DNA of 10,560 nt from Planctomycetota bacterium. Its GTDB lineage: Bacteria; Planctomycetota; Phycisphaerae; Phycisphaerales; SM1A02. This document shows, one piece after another, positions 1-7,110 of the stretch. The stretch covers positions 1-10,560 of the forward strand of contig JADFGE010000063.1 in NCBI GenBank assembly GCA_022567855.1, read 5' to 3'. The stretch's first letter is position 1. Each line of letters opens with the position of its first letter. Made by a program: the position numbers and the translations under genes. A model generated the notes under the pieces. The model had not been told where the DNA came from, did no database searches, and saw nothing but the letters and a program-made list of their open reading frames with translations.

Positions 1-310
1 GCACTTCGGTGTCTCCGGTGGAAGTTACCGCGACGCCTCGTTCCTGGAGCTGAGCCCGGAGCTGCTTGAAGTTGTAGATCTCGCCGTTATAGGCAAGTAC
101 GAACCGGCCGCTGTGCGAGGTCATCGGCTGAGACGCTCGCGCCGTGAGATCGAGGATCGCCAGTCGCGCATGGCCCAGTCCGATGTAATCGTCCACATAC
201 AGCCCGGCATCGTCGGGGCCGCGATGTTGTATGTGATCGCGCATCACCGTCAGCTCGCGCTGATCGATGGGGGCGTCGCTGAATCGCCGAATTCCGACTA
301 GGCCGCACAT
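1..310 (-). CDS. asnB: Asparagine synthase (glutamine-hydrolysing), N-terminal part, cut by window edge
   Basis: This is the first 103 codons of a class II glutamine amidotransferase of the AsnB family. The protein starts MCGLVGI, so Cys2 is the expected N-terminal nucleophile that releases ammonia from glutamine once Met1 is removed. Other family motifs follow in order: HRGPDDAG, LGHARLAILDL, SQPM, LAYNGEIYNF and TGDTEV. These line the glutaminase pocket in characterised AsnB enzymes. The C-terminal synthetase domain lies outside the window. The ATG at 308-310 is preceded by GGAGG (minus-strand copy of 321-325) with a 10-nt gap. The start lies inside the end of the preceding gene (13-nt overlap), which suggests translational coupling. 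In a polysaccharide operon such enzymes may amidate sugar acids or other acceptors rather than make free asparagine; that role is inference. Family assignment is secure, substrate is not. Confidence 0.95.
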   Translation of the reverse strand, partial: MCGLVGIRRFSDAPIDQRELTVMRDHIQHRGPDDAGLYVDDYIGLGHARLAILDLTARASQPMTSHSGRFVLAYNGEIYNFKQLRAQLQERGVAVTSTGDTEV

Positions 311-2046
311 CGCAACGGCGCCTCCGATGTCAATGAATGCAACTGACGAGCGATGGACTGGACCGTCTGATGGGCCCAAGCCGTGGAGAGCAGCACGCCC
401 AGTTCATGTTCATAAAGCCTGGGCGTCGCGAGCATCCGCTCGACTTGCTCACGGCGAACGTTCAATTCCGGGCGCTCCGAAAGATCTCGAATCGCTTCTC
501 GGACAGACTCATTCTGCACGAGCGCGTCGGCCGCGAGGTCCGCGCCCTGGTCCGGGGCCGCCCGGTGATCTGCGAGTCGCCGACGAATCTTTCTCGCCGC
601 CGAGGAGAACCTGCCTATGCGCTGTCTGAGCTTTGCAGCGAAAGTACGGGCATATCTTCGGCCGCCTGAATAGGGAATCTCTCCCAGCACTGCATCAAGC
701 TGATGAATGAGTCTCATTTGGGTGCGACGATGGGCGCGCTGGCTCGGGGTGAGACTCCGCGTCCATTCGATGTGCGGCTGGTGCAGGAGCGGCTGCAGCG
801 GTTCGTACCAGCACGCCGACGCACAAAGAACCGGACCGCCCGCATTGGGAACCCGCTGCGTGAGATAGAACGCATCGCTCGCCTCACGCCAAGTGCGGTG
901 TTTCGCTCGCAAGATTCGTAGGGCGGTATTCGTGACGTCCGCGGACAGGAGGCGACCCCGAGTTCGCCCGAACATCTCCGTCATTTCAACGCCCGATTTG
1001 AACAATCGCGCTCGCACCCAGAGTTCATCAAGTACTCGCGAGGCGCCCAGGAAATCGGCCGGGCCATAGTAGAAGCCGGAAGCGCATTCCCCTCCCCCGC
1101 CGCCGATCTGGGCCGTGCGTCTCGACGAGAGCTGCTCGAACGCCGCCGGTAGCCAGGCGTAGCCGCAGGCATTGGCGGCAAAGCCGCTTCGCATCACGAA
1201 GTCGTAGGCGTCCGCGGCGATGCGCGTTGGATCGATCTCGACCGGAAGCGTCAGATGATCGATGTCGAAACGATCACAGATCAACTGCGCGATCTGAACG
1301 TCCTCATCGTCATCTGAGCCGAGTGTGAACGCCAAGCGGGGTTTGACGCCCGCGTGCAATCCGATCGCCAGCACGAACCGGCTATCCACACCGCCGGATA
1401 ACTCCAATGCGTGGCCGGCGTCAAAGGCGTCGGTGATCGTGGGTGTGATCGCCTCTATCCATTGTTCAGAAGTAGGTGGCGATTGCTCGGCATCGCGTCG
1501 ACTCGTCGCTTCAATTCGCGTCGGCGTCACACGAAATCCGCGCCACTGCTCATAGCTCAATCTCATTTGCGGGCGCAAACGGAAGACATCCTCGAAAACA
1601 CAGTGGTTCTCCAGGTTGTATCCAACAAGCAGTTGCTCAGCCAACGCCTGAGCCGAGAGCCGACTCCCGATCAGGGCCGCGACCATCTCCGGCCGTGTGG
1701 AAACGACCGGCTGGCGACGACGATCCAGGCCGAAGTACAGCGGACGCAATCCATAATGATCGACTTCGACCGTCCAAGATGGGTCGGCGGGCTCCGACGA
1801 GACGCTCAGACGCAGCCCGACGGGTTCCGGCCAATGCCCTTCAGTGATGGACCAATCACCGCTGTCGCTCGTTACCGCACTGTCAGCTTGCCCTTCGTAG
1901 GCGAATAGAACCGCGTGCCCCGAACCGGTCGCGCGCAGCTCAAACTGTGGCGCCTTGAGCGAACGAGCAAGGCAGCGCGCCGTATCTTCGGGATCAGCCG
2001 GAACCGCATCCCATGGCGCGATCAACAGTTCCGCTCGACGAATCAT
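298..2046 (-). CDS. Asparagine-synthetase-like protein with degenerate glutaminase domain
   Basis: The 582-residue protein has the AsnB layout. Residues 1-160 look like a decayed N-terminal nucleophile domain: the end of that domain is recognisable (VDHYGLRPLYFGLD, residues 95-108), but the protein starts MIRRAELL, with no Cys2 and no RGPDD or YNGEIYN motif. Residues 195-460 form the ATP-pyrophosphatase synthetase domain, with the PP-loop SGGVDS at 217-222. The usual GDGxDE-type loop appears as GGGGGECASGFYYG at 315-328. The protein therefore probably activates a carboxyl with ATP but cannot release ammonia from glutamine itself. The canonical AsnB just downstream could supply that activity, or the amine acceptor could be something else; both are inference. 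Related degenerate members include lasso-peptide cyclases and amidotransferases of O-antigen loci. The ATG overlaps the preceding stop in an ATGA arrangement, with AGAGG (2055-2059) 8 nt upstream as ribosome binding site. Confidence 0.85.
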   Translation of the reverse strand: MIRRAELLIAPWDAVPADPEDTARCLARSLKAPQFELRATGSGHAVLFAYEGQADSAVTSDSGDWSITEGHWPEPVGLRLSVSSEPADPSWTVEVDHYGLRPLYFGLDRRRQPVVSTRPEMVAALIGSRLSAQALAEQLLVGYNLENHCVFEDVFRLRPQMRLSYEQWRGFRVTPTRIEATSRRDAEQSPPTSEQWIEAITPTITDAFDAGHALELSGGVDSRFVLAIGLHAGVKPRLAFTLGSDDDEDVQIAQLICDRFDIDHLTLPVEIDPTRIAADAYDFVMRSGFAANACGYAWLPAAFEQLSSRRTAQIGGGGGECASGFYYGPADFLGASRVLDELWVRARLFKSGVEMTEMFGRTRGRLLSADVTNTALRILRAKHRTWREASDAFYLTQRVPNAGGPVLCASACWYEPLQPLLHQPHIEWTRSLTPSQRAHRRTQMRLIHQLDAVLGEIPYSGGRRYARTFAAKLRQRIGRFSSAARKIRRRLADHRAAPDQGADLAADALVQNESVREAIRDLSERPELNVRREQVERMLATPRLYEHELGVLLSTAWAHQTVQSIARQLHSLTSEAPLRCAA

Positions 2047-3395
2047 GCGGCTCGCCTCTTTTGACCCCTTTGGACCAGACTGACCACTTTGTCGAACATA
2101 CGATCGACGCTGGCAATGGCGCCGCCCAAGCGTTGTCGAATCAGTTCACGATCCGAAGCCCGGGCACGAAACCGCGCCACGATCCCGGACACAATGTCAT
2201 CAGCGCTAAGCGATCTCGCATCGAACACAGCATGCTCCATGCCAAGCGTACCGAAGACGCCGGACGTCTTGATGCTGTACGCGATCGCACTGGCGGGCAC
2301 TTCGCTTGACAGCGCCGCGATACAGGCATGCATTCTCGTACCAACAAAGTAGTCGCACCGGCTGATGATCCCCTTCGCCTCGCAGGCCGAACTTGGATTC
2401 GGCATCACCGTCGTGCGCCGGCGCAACTCGTCGCCAAGCGTAGCTTGTAGCGTTTCGCAGGCCCGCAGGTCGGACTCGACATGGTGTCGGTCACCGACGA
2501 CATGCGGCACGAACAGAATGTGCGCGTCTGCGTCGGCGCCCAAGATCGCAACAACCATATCATGCATCAGCCGGCGATAGTCGCAGCAAAGGTTGAACCG
2601 TTGCCGTACGTTTCCGGCGGTGTCGTTGAAGAGCAGCCCGCTCACGTTCACGCCCACCAGTGGTTTTGAGACGGTTGGGATTTTCGCGGCCGCAGGATCG
2701 GCCGGGAGTATGAACGCCATGTCCGCTGAACGACCAACTGATACGTCCGCCGCGAGTTGCTCGACCGCTTTACAGCCGGCCTGATCGCGGGCCCAAATCT
2801 GAGCCGCCGAGCGAAGCAGAACTCGAACTTCGTCTGCGTGGTCGGCATCAAACGGTCCGTACGTCTGGGGCAGCAAAACGAACGGCGCCTCGAACCGCAA
2901 GGCGATACGCTTCGGATAGACGGCGTATTTGTAGCGGTATGGGCCGTACATCGTAGTAAAACTATCGCCACCCGACACATCGAGTATCAGATCAGCTTCG
3001 CTTAGAACTCGACTTACCGATCCGGATCTCGCGCCACATCCAATTCGGTGCAGGGCATGTTCAATGTACAAGTTGCCGGGTTTGAACGGGTCGCGCGAGA
3101 GCGAGGCGCCAATCTCCTCATACGAGATGGTCTGCGGGCCGTGCGGCGAAGGCAACTCGACGCAGGCAAGGCGCCTCCCCGGCCGGCCGGAGAAAACGAT
3201 GAGTCGGGCGTTGGGCAATCGCTGGTCAAGGCCGCGCAGAATCGAAAGACCAAGCGCCTCGACGCCGAGGTTCCCCGTATCCAATGCCGCGCCGAAAATG
3301 CACACCGTCGTCGGCCGATCGGTACAAGCCGACGCGGCGTCGTCGAACAAATGTAGCGACAACGACATCCTGGGTGCTGGTTGGTTCGTTCGCAT
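2043..3395 (-). CDS. Polysaccharide pyruvyl transferase family protein
   Basis: Members of this family (CsaB, WcaK/AmsJ types) transfer pyruvate from phosphoenolpyruvate to sugars of exopolysaccharide or wall polymers, forming acidic ketals. Counting from the start chosen here (450 residues), recognisable blocks are the N-terminal glycine-rich turn GAALDTGNLGVEALG (35-49), the DVSGGDSF strand-loop (139-146), LLPQTYGPF (174-182), FVPHVVGD (about 295-302) and the signature region FVGTRMHACIAALSSEVP with AYSIKTSG (350-379). No signal peptide or membrane segment is evident, so it should be cytoplasmic. The frame is open up to a GTG at 3473, with ATG codons at 3434, 3395 and 3368. None has a good ribosome binding site. 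I chose 3395 because earlier starts would put the strong spacer hairpins inside the coding region; this choice is uncertain. It follows the NusG-like gene and overlaps the next gene by 4 nt. Confidence 0.88.
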   Translation of the reverse strand: MRTNQPAPRMSLSLHLFDDAASACTDRPTTVCIFGAALDTGNLGVEALGLSILRGLDQRLPNARLIVFSGRPGRRLACVELPSPHGPQTISYEEIGASLSRDPFKPGNLYIEHALHRIGCGARSGSVSRVLSEADLILDVSGGDSFTTMYGPYRYKYAVYPKRIALRFEAPFVLLPQTYGPFDADHADEVRVLLRSAAQIWARDQAGCKAVEQLAADVSVGRSADMAFILPADPAAAKIPTVSKPLVGVNVSGLLFNDTAGNVRQRFNLCCDYRRLMHDMVVAILGADADAHILFVPHVVGDRHHVESDLRACETLQATLGDELRRRTTVMPNPSSACEAKGIISRCDYFVGTRMHACIAALSSEVPASAIAYSIKTSGVFGTLGMEHAVFDARSLSADDIVSGIVARFRARASDRELIRQRLGGAIASVDRMFDKVVSLVQRGQKRRAA

Positions 3396-3408
3396 CTTGA
3401 TGATTCGG

Positions 3409-3522
3409 CGCTCGCCCGAGGATCGAGCGATCATCGGCGAAAAATGTCGGGGCTTCGCCCCCGTCGCGCGCACCGCCGTGCGGTGCCGACCCCGTCGAAG
3501 AGACTTTTCCAGTGGAGAAAAG
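3409..3522 (-). promoter_or_regulatory. Structured spacer between antiterminator gene and pyruvyl transferase gene
   Basis: Within the 147-nt spacer, four perfect inverted repeats lie in series: CTTTTC/GAAAAG (3504-3509 with 3517-3522), GCACCGC/GCGGTGC with a 3-nt loop (3470-3476 with 3480-3486), GGGGC/GCCCC with a 3-nt loop (3449-3453 with 3457-3461) and CGCTCG/CGAGCG (3409-3414 with 3424-3429). On the transcribed minus strand they would form consecutive RNA hairpins ahead of the pyruvyl transferase start. The position directly behind an antiterminator gene suggests an attenuating leader. GC-rich DNA gives short hairpins by chance, so the cluster is suggestive only. Confidence 0.4.
3440..3461 (-). 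terminator. Possible intrinsic terminator or attenuator inside the operon
   Basis: Read on the minus strand, a 5-bp GGGGC/GCCCC stem with a GAA loop (3461-3449) is followed by GACA and then five T residues (3444-3440). This resembles a weak factor-independent terminator, although the four bases between stem and T-run are not ideal. A terminator here, just after the NusG-paralogue gene, would be a natural target for antitermination. Confidence 0.35.
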
Positions 3523-3542
3523 CGGAGGCTTTGGCCCCAGCT

Positions 3543-4151
3543 CTAGTCCACCGGCTCGAGGAGATCAGCGTCGATCTCCAGACTCGTAGCGCGGCCCAAG
3601 GCGGCGATCTGAAGCACGAGGCGGCCGACCTTCGACCGGTCCTCGATCAATCCCTCAATGCCGCGGAACGGACCGCCGACGACGCGTACCCGCCGACCGA
3701 CCTCGAGATATCGAGAAGGGCTGAGTTCAGCCCGATTCTCCAATGCAAGTCGTATCTGTTGGAGCTCTTGGACAAAGCGCTGCTGATCGCTTACGCGAAT
3801 GGCGTTTGCAACGCGCTTGGTGGCGACGGCGAAGTAGGTTGCTTCAGCCGAGCCGTGCATAAACAGATACGAGGCAAACAACGGCTGCTGTACGATGTAC
3901 TTTCGCCGACCCCGGTAGGAAACTCGCCCCACCAACGGCAGGTAGTGCTCGATCCCGGCCGCGAGCAACGTCTTGGCCAGGGCTTTCTCCTGCCGGGCAC
4001 GGGTATGAAGAACGTGCCATTGGGGTGGGCTGGCGACGATCGGTCTAGGCTCAGGCCGGGGCCCAAAGGCAGCGACGTCGACGCGCCCACTTTGGGTCAG
4101 GGACCGGCCATCGCGCAATTCTTGCCTGGTTTCAATCGTGTCGACCGGCAT
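3543..4151 (-). CDS. NusG-family transcription antiterminator (RfaH/UpxY/LoaP-like)
   Basis: This 202-residue protein has the two-domain NusG layout. An N-terminal extension of about 43 residues precedes the NGN domain (about 44-135), which opens with QWHVLHTRARQEKALA and continues with HYLPL and PLFASYLFM, the core pattern that contacts RNA polymerase. A C-terminal KOW segment lies at about 150-177 (VGRRVRVVGGPFRGIEGLIED). Housekeeping nusG normally sits between secE and rplK; this copy instead heads a polysaccharide operon, as do RfaH-controlled and UpxY-type genes, so it is most likely an operon-specific elongation factor that suppresses termination in the long transcript. The ATG at 4149-4151 has a purine-rich GAGGGG about 6 nt upstream. 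The gene ends with TAG at 3543-3545. Family assignment is strong; the exact subfamily cannot be decided by eye. Confidence 0.9.
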   Translation of the reverse strand: MPVDTIETRQELRDGRSLTQSGRVDVAAFGPRPEPRPIVASPPQWHVLHTRARQEKALAKTLLAAGIEHYLPLVGRVSYRGRRKYIVQQPLFASYLFMHGSAEATYFAVATKRVANAIRVSDQQRFVQELQQIRLALENRAELSPSRYLEVGRRVRVVGGPFRGIEGLIEDRSKVGRLVLQIAALGRATSLEIDADLLEPVD

Positions 4152-4608
4152 CGCAGCCCCTCGTTTGGACCCGGGCGCAGCCCAGACGGTTCGCCCCTCA
4201 GAATCACCCGCCCATGGCGTTTTCCTCGAAACGCCGGGAAGACGTGACGCTCATATCGGGTAGAGATGTGCCGTGGATTATCCGGGTTGGGGCATTTCTA
4301 CGAGAAGCAACACCTGGGAGGTTCGTCCGGTGGATCAGTGGCACGCTGCCGACCGCCGGCTTCGCCCTCACCCCCATCTACCAATCCGCTGGCAGCTTCC
4401 GGCCTCCGTGCCCCGAACACCTGGGGTCCGGTAACATCGCCTCGACCGATCGCAGCCCACGAATACCTCGGATATACCGACAAGCGACCAACATCGGTCG
4501 TCGCTTCCGATAATGCGAGTCTGCACGATCGTCGTACGAGTCTTGGCCGCTTGGACGATGGCGTGGACATGCGGCCGAATGTCCGGCCGCGATGGTGACC
4601 ATGACGTC
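4152..4608. other. Divergent intergenic region
   Basis: About 450 nt separate the minus-strand antiterminator gene from the plus-strand ankyrin gene. The region must hold both promoters and both 5' leaders. I see no convincing -35/-10 pair in either direction; GATAAT-like hexamers occur (for example 4509-4514) but without a matching -35. Two structured spots are listed separately (4216-4235 and 4565-4610). Short open frames here lack coding character and I do not call them. Confidence 0.6.
4216..4235 (-). promoter_or_regulatory. Perfect 7-bp hairpin in the leader of the antiterminator gene
   Basis: GGCGTTT at 4216-4222 is the exact reverse complement of AAACGCC at 4229-4235, with a 6-nt loop. 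It lies 65 nt ahead of the NusG-like start codon, within its presumed leader. RfaH is recruited by an ops element that forms a small hairpin in the non-template strand and begins GGCG. This hairpin also begins GGCG when read on the minus strand, but otherwise does not match the ops consensus. A recruitment or attenuation role is inference. Confidence 0.35.
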
Positions 4609-4610
4609 AT
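4565..4610 (+). promoter_or_regulatory. Cluster of overlapping palindromes before the ankyrin gene
   Basis: Two mutually exclusive hairpins overlap: GGACAT/ATGTCC (4565-4570 with 4579-4584) and GCGGCCG/CGGCCGC (4571-4577 with 4584-4590). They are followed by ATGGTGACCAT (4592-4602) and the perfect 10-bp palindrome ATGACGTCAT (4601-4610), which overlaps the preferred ATG. The arrangement TGAC-N6-GTCA (4596-4609) has the half-site spacing seen for CRP/FNR-type regulators, though not their consensus. It could be an operator or a translational control element. If translation began at 4513 it would be coding, which I think less likely. Confidence 0.35.
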
Positions 4611-7110
4611 GAACGGGGACAGAAACGTGAGCAGCCGAACTCCATATCGTTGGCTACTGGCAGGTGTTGTGGGATGGTTCGCAGCACATGGCACGGCGAA
4701 CGCAGGACCGATCCACGAGGCTGCGCGCGTCGGCGACGTGAATGGTGTCTACCGCGAACTGCTGCGAGGCATCCACGTCGATCATCGCGATCAGACCGGA
4801 GCCACGGCGCTGCACATCGCAGCTCAGCACGGCCAGGGGGCATGCGTCGAGTATCTGCTTCGAGCCAAGGCCGATCTCAACGCCGTTACCGACCGGGGAT
4901 ACACGCCGTTGATGGCAGCCGCGGGCAACGGGAGTCTCGGCTGCCTGCGTCACCTGCTTCGCGCCGGTGCGCCGTTGGAGGCCACGTGCGACACCGGAGG
5001 CACCGCGTTATCGGTCGCAGCTTGGTCAGGTCGGTCGAACTGCCTCAAGGAACTGCTTGCAGCCGGCGCTTCCGGGCACGTCAAGGATCGTCGGGGCTAC
5101 ACGCCGCTGATGCTGGGGGCGATGAGCGATGTCGCCTGCGTCAATGTGCTGCTGGAGCATGACGCCGACATCCACGCCCGAACTCCCAAGGGCGACACCG
5201 CCATGGCGATCGCCGCTTGGGCCGGCAACGTCGCCGCGATGAGATCGCTGGTGGGAGCCGGGGTTGATCTTGACGCATGGGACGACGACGGTGAATCACT
5301 CTTGACACGGGCGGCCCGTGACGGCACGACGGCCTCGCTGCGCAGCTTGATCGAGGCCGGAGCCGATGTCAATCAGGCCAATAAATACGGTGAAACAGCA
5401 CTGATGCTCGCGGCCGCTCGAGGTGAGAACGGCGCAGTTCAGGTGCTGCTGCGGCTTTCGGCAAACATCCACGCGACCTCGACCACCGGACATACCGCGC
5501 TCATCTACGCAGCGCGCAACGGGGCGCTCGAATCGCTGAACTGTCTGTTGACGGCGGGCGCTGACGTCCACGCGAAAAATCACAAGGCCGAGACAGCCCT
5601 GATGGCAGCCGCGCAAGGCGGGCACACCGCCTGTCTGGTTACGCTGCTCGAAACCGGGGCGGATGTGAACGCCGTCGATCAAGACGGCCACACGGCGCTG
5701 ACCAACGCGACGGACCATGGACGGATCGGGTGTGTCGATGCGCTTCTTCGGCGCGGGGGAGATCTCGAAGCCTGGGACGGTCAGGGCGAAACGTCCTTGA
5801 CCCGCGCCGCCCGCGAAGGTGCGGTCGGCAGGCTCCGCTCGCTGCTCGAGGCCGGGGCGAGCGTCAACGCGCCCAACATTCGCGGGGAAACACCGCTCAT
5901 GCTGGCGGCAGGGTTCGGCGGACTCGAAGCTGTCAAGGTGCTGAGCCGCAACGGTGCTGAGATTGGAACGGTGTCCAACGACGGCCGGACAGCTCTGATG
6001 TACGCGGCGCGAAATGGTGCGCTCGAGCCGTTGCGGTACCTGCTCAGGTCCGGCGCCGACCTCGAGGCGAAGAACAAATATCGCGGCACGCCGCTCATGG
6101 AGGCGGCCTTAGGCGGACAGGCAGACTGCGTCAATGCGTTGCTACAAGCCGGGGCAAATGTCCACACCCGCAACAAGCGCGGATACCCGGCGTTGATGGC
6201 GGCGGCGGCCAGCGGCGACACCGAGTGCGTTGAGCTGCTGATTCAAGCCGGCGCGGATCCCCAGGCGTGGGATGATGAAGGCGAGTTCCCCTTGACGCGG
6301 GCGGCGAGAGATGGCGCCCTGCCCGCCATCCGCGCTTTGATCGAGGTCGGAGCCGACGTCAACGCTGTGAACGCGAAGAGCCAGACCGCGTTGACGTTGG
6401 CGGCGGGATTCGGCGGCCCCGAGTCCACCAAACTGCTCATTCGCCTGGGAGCGGACATCGAAGCTCAGTCCGACACCGGTGAAGCGGCCCTGATGTTTGC
6501 CGCTCGCCATGGGGCACTGGAATCACTTCGATTCCTTCTCAGCGCCGGCGCTGAGTTGGATGCAACGGATAATCTTGGCAATACGGCGCTGATGGCGGCA
6601 GCGGTGAACGGCCGCGCCCCATGCGTTGGCGCACTCATCGAAGCCGGCACCGCACTGGAAACGAAGAACCGTCGTGGGCATACAGCGTTGATGCTCAGCG
6701 CCGCCCGCGGCGACACGACGATTCTTTCGCTCCTTTTGGAAGCCGGCGCCTCGGTCGACGCCCGAAGCGATCGCGGCGGAACGGCGCTCATGTCAGCGGC
6801 CCTCAACAGCAATCGCCGCAGCGTCGAGTTGCTCTTGTCATCCGGAGCCGACATCGAGGCCGCCAGTAGTCGGGGCTATACGGCCTTGATGGCCGCCGCT
6901 TGGTACGGAAGCGCCGACTGCGTCAACCTGCTCCTGGCTACCCACGCCGCCGTCGAAGCAGAGAACTTCAACGGACAGAATGCAATGCAACTTGCACAGA
7001 AACGCAGCGCCGGCGATCGCGACCGGCGACCGATCATCGAGATGCTGACCTCGGCGGGACTGGCACAGAAGGTTGGCTTTGAATGGACGGCGGTTGACGG
7101 ATCGCGATAG
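4609..7110 (+). CDS. Predicted exported protein of about 23 ankyrin repeats
   Basis: Ankyrin repeats are 33-residue helix-turn-helix units that act as protein-binding scaffolds. The 833-residue product starts with a signal peptide: basic SSRTPYR, hydrophobic WLLAGVVGWFAAHG, then TANA before a likely cut at GPIHEA (residue 33). Everything after that is ankyrin repeats with the usual G-x-TALM-AA...LLxAGADV pattern, ending in a capping helix near residue 800. One repeat (around 5096-5191) is a residue short. No enzymatic, membrane or sorting domain is visible, so the protein is probably periplasmic or secreted. The frame is open from an ATG at 4513, but only a start at 4609, or at GTG 4627 (preceded by GGGGA), places the signal peptide at the N-terminus; 4609 is my choice, 4627 is equally possible. 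Partner and function are unknown. It is transcribed divergently from the polysaccharide operon. Confidence 0.9.
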   Translation: MNGDRNVSSRTPYRWLLAGVVGWFAAHGTANAGPIHEAARVGDVNGVYRELLRGIHVDHRDQTGATALHIAAQHGQGACVEYLLRAKADLNAVTDRGYTPLMAAAGNGSLGCLRHLLRAGAPLEATCDTGGTALSVAAWSGRSNCLKELLAAGASGHVKDRRGYTPLMLGAMSDVACVNVLLEHDADIHARTPKGDTAMAIAAWAGNVAAMRSLVGAGVDLDAWDDDGESLLTRAARDGTTASLRSLIEAGADVNQANKYGETALMLAAARGENGAVQVLLRLSANIHATSTTGHTALIYAARNGALESLNCLLTAGADVHAKNHKAETALMAAAQGGHTACLVTLLETGADVNAVDQDGHTALTNATDHGRIGCVDALLRRGGDLEAWDGQGETSLTRAAREGAVGRLRSLLEAGASVNAPNIRGETPLMLAAGFGGLEAVKVLSRNGAEIGTVSNDGRTALMYAARNGALEPLRYLLRSGADLEAKNKYRGTPLMEAALGGQADCVNALLQAGANVHTRNKRGYPALMAAAASGDTECVELLIQAGADPQAWDDEGEFPLTRAARDGALPAIRALIEVGADVNAVNAKSQTALTLAAGFGGPESTKLLIRLGADIEAQSDTGEAALMFAARHGALESLRFLLSAGAELDATDNLGNTALMAAAVNGRAPCVGALIEAGTALETKNRRGHTALMLSAARGDTTILSLLLEAGASVDARSDRGGTALMSAALNSNRRSVELLLSSGADIEAASSRGYTALMAAAWYGSADCVNLLLATHAAVEAENFNGQNAMQLAQKRSAGDRDRRPIIEMLTSAGLAQKVGFEWTAVDGSR
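5275..6759 (+). repeat. Three tandem 495-bp super-repeats, each five ankyrin units
   Basis: The gene shows a second periodicity above the 33-residue unit. Blocks begin at 5275, 5770 and 6265, each with codons for AWD (AWDDDGE, AWDGQGE, AWDDEGE), and are exactly 495 bp apart. Within each block the order of repeat types is the same: one with LTRAARDG or LTRAAREG, one with TALMLAA-like, one with AARNGALE or AARHGALE, then two with a cysteine in the second helix (the last lacks it in block three). Nucleotide identity looks only moderate, so the duplications are not recent. Confidence 0.85.

Noticed and set aside
3381..4247. Plus-strand open frame of 288 codons opposite the NusG-like gene
   Set aside because: It is antisense to a clearly identified protein family and its translation shows no domain.
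4509..4514. GATAAT as a -10 promoter element for the ankyrin gene
   Set aside because: No credible -35 element lies 16-18 bp upstream, and one such hexamer is expected by chance.
5275..6759. Possible assembly duplication or mobile repeat
   Set aside because: The three blocks differ clearly at nucleotide level and stay in frame with the 33-residue ankyrin unit, so they are old coding duplications rather than an artefact or an inserted element.
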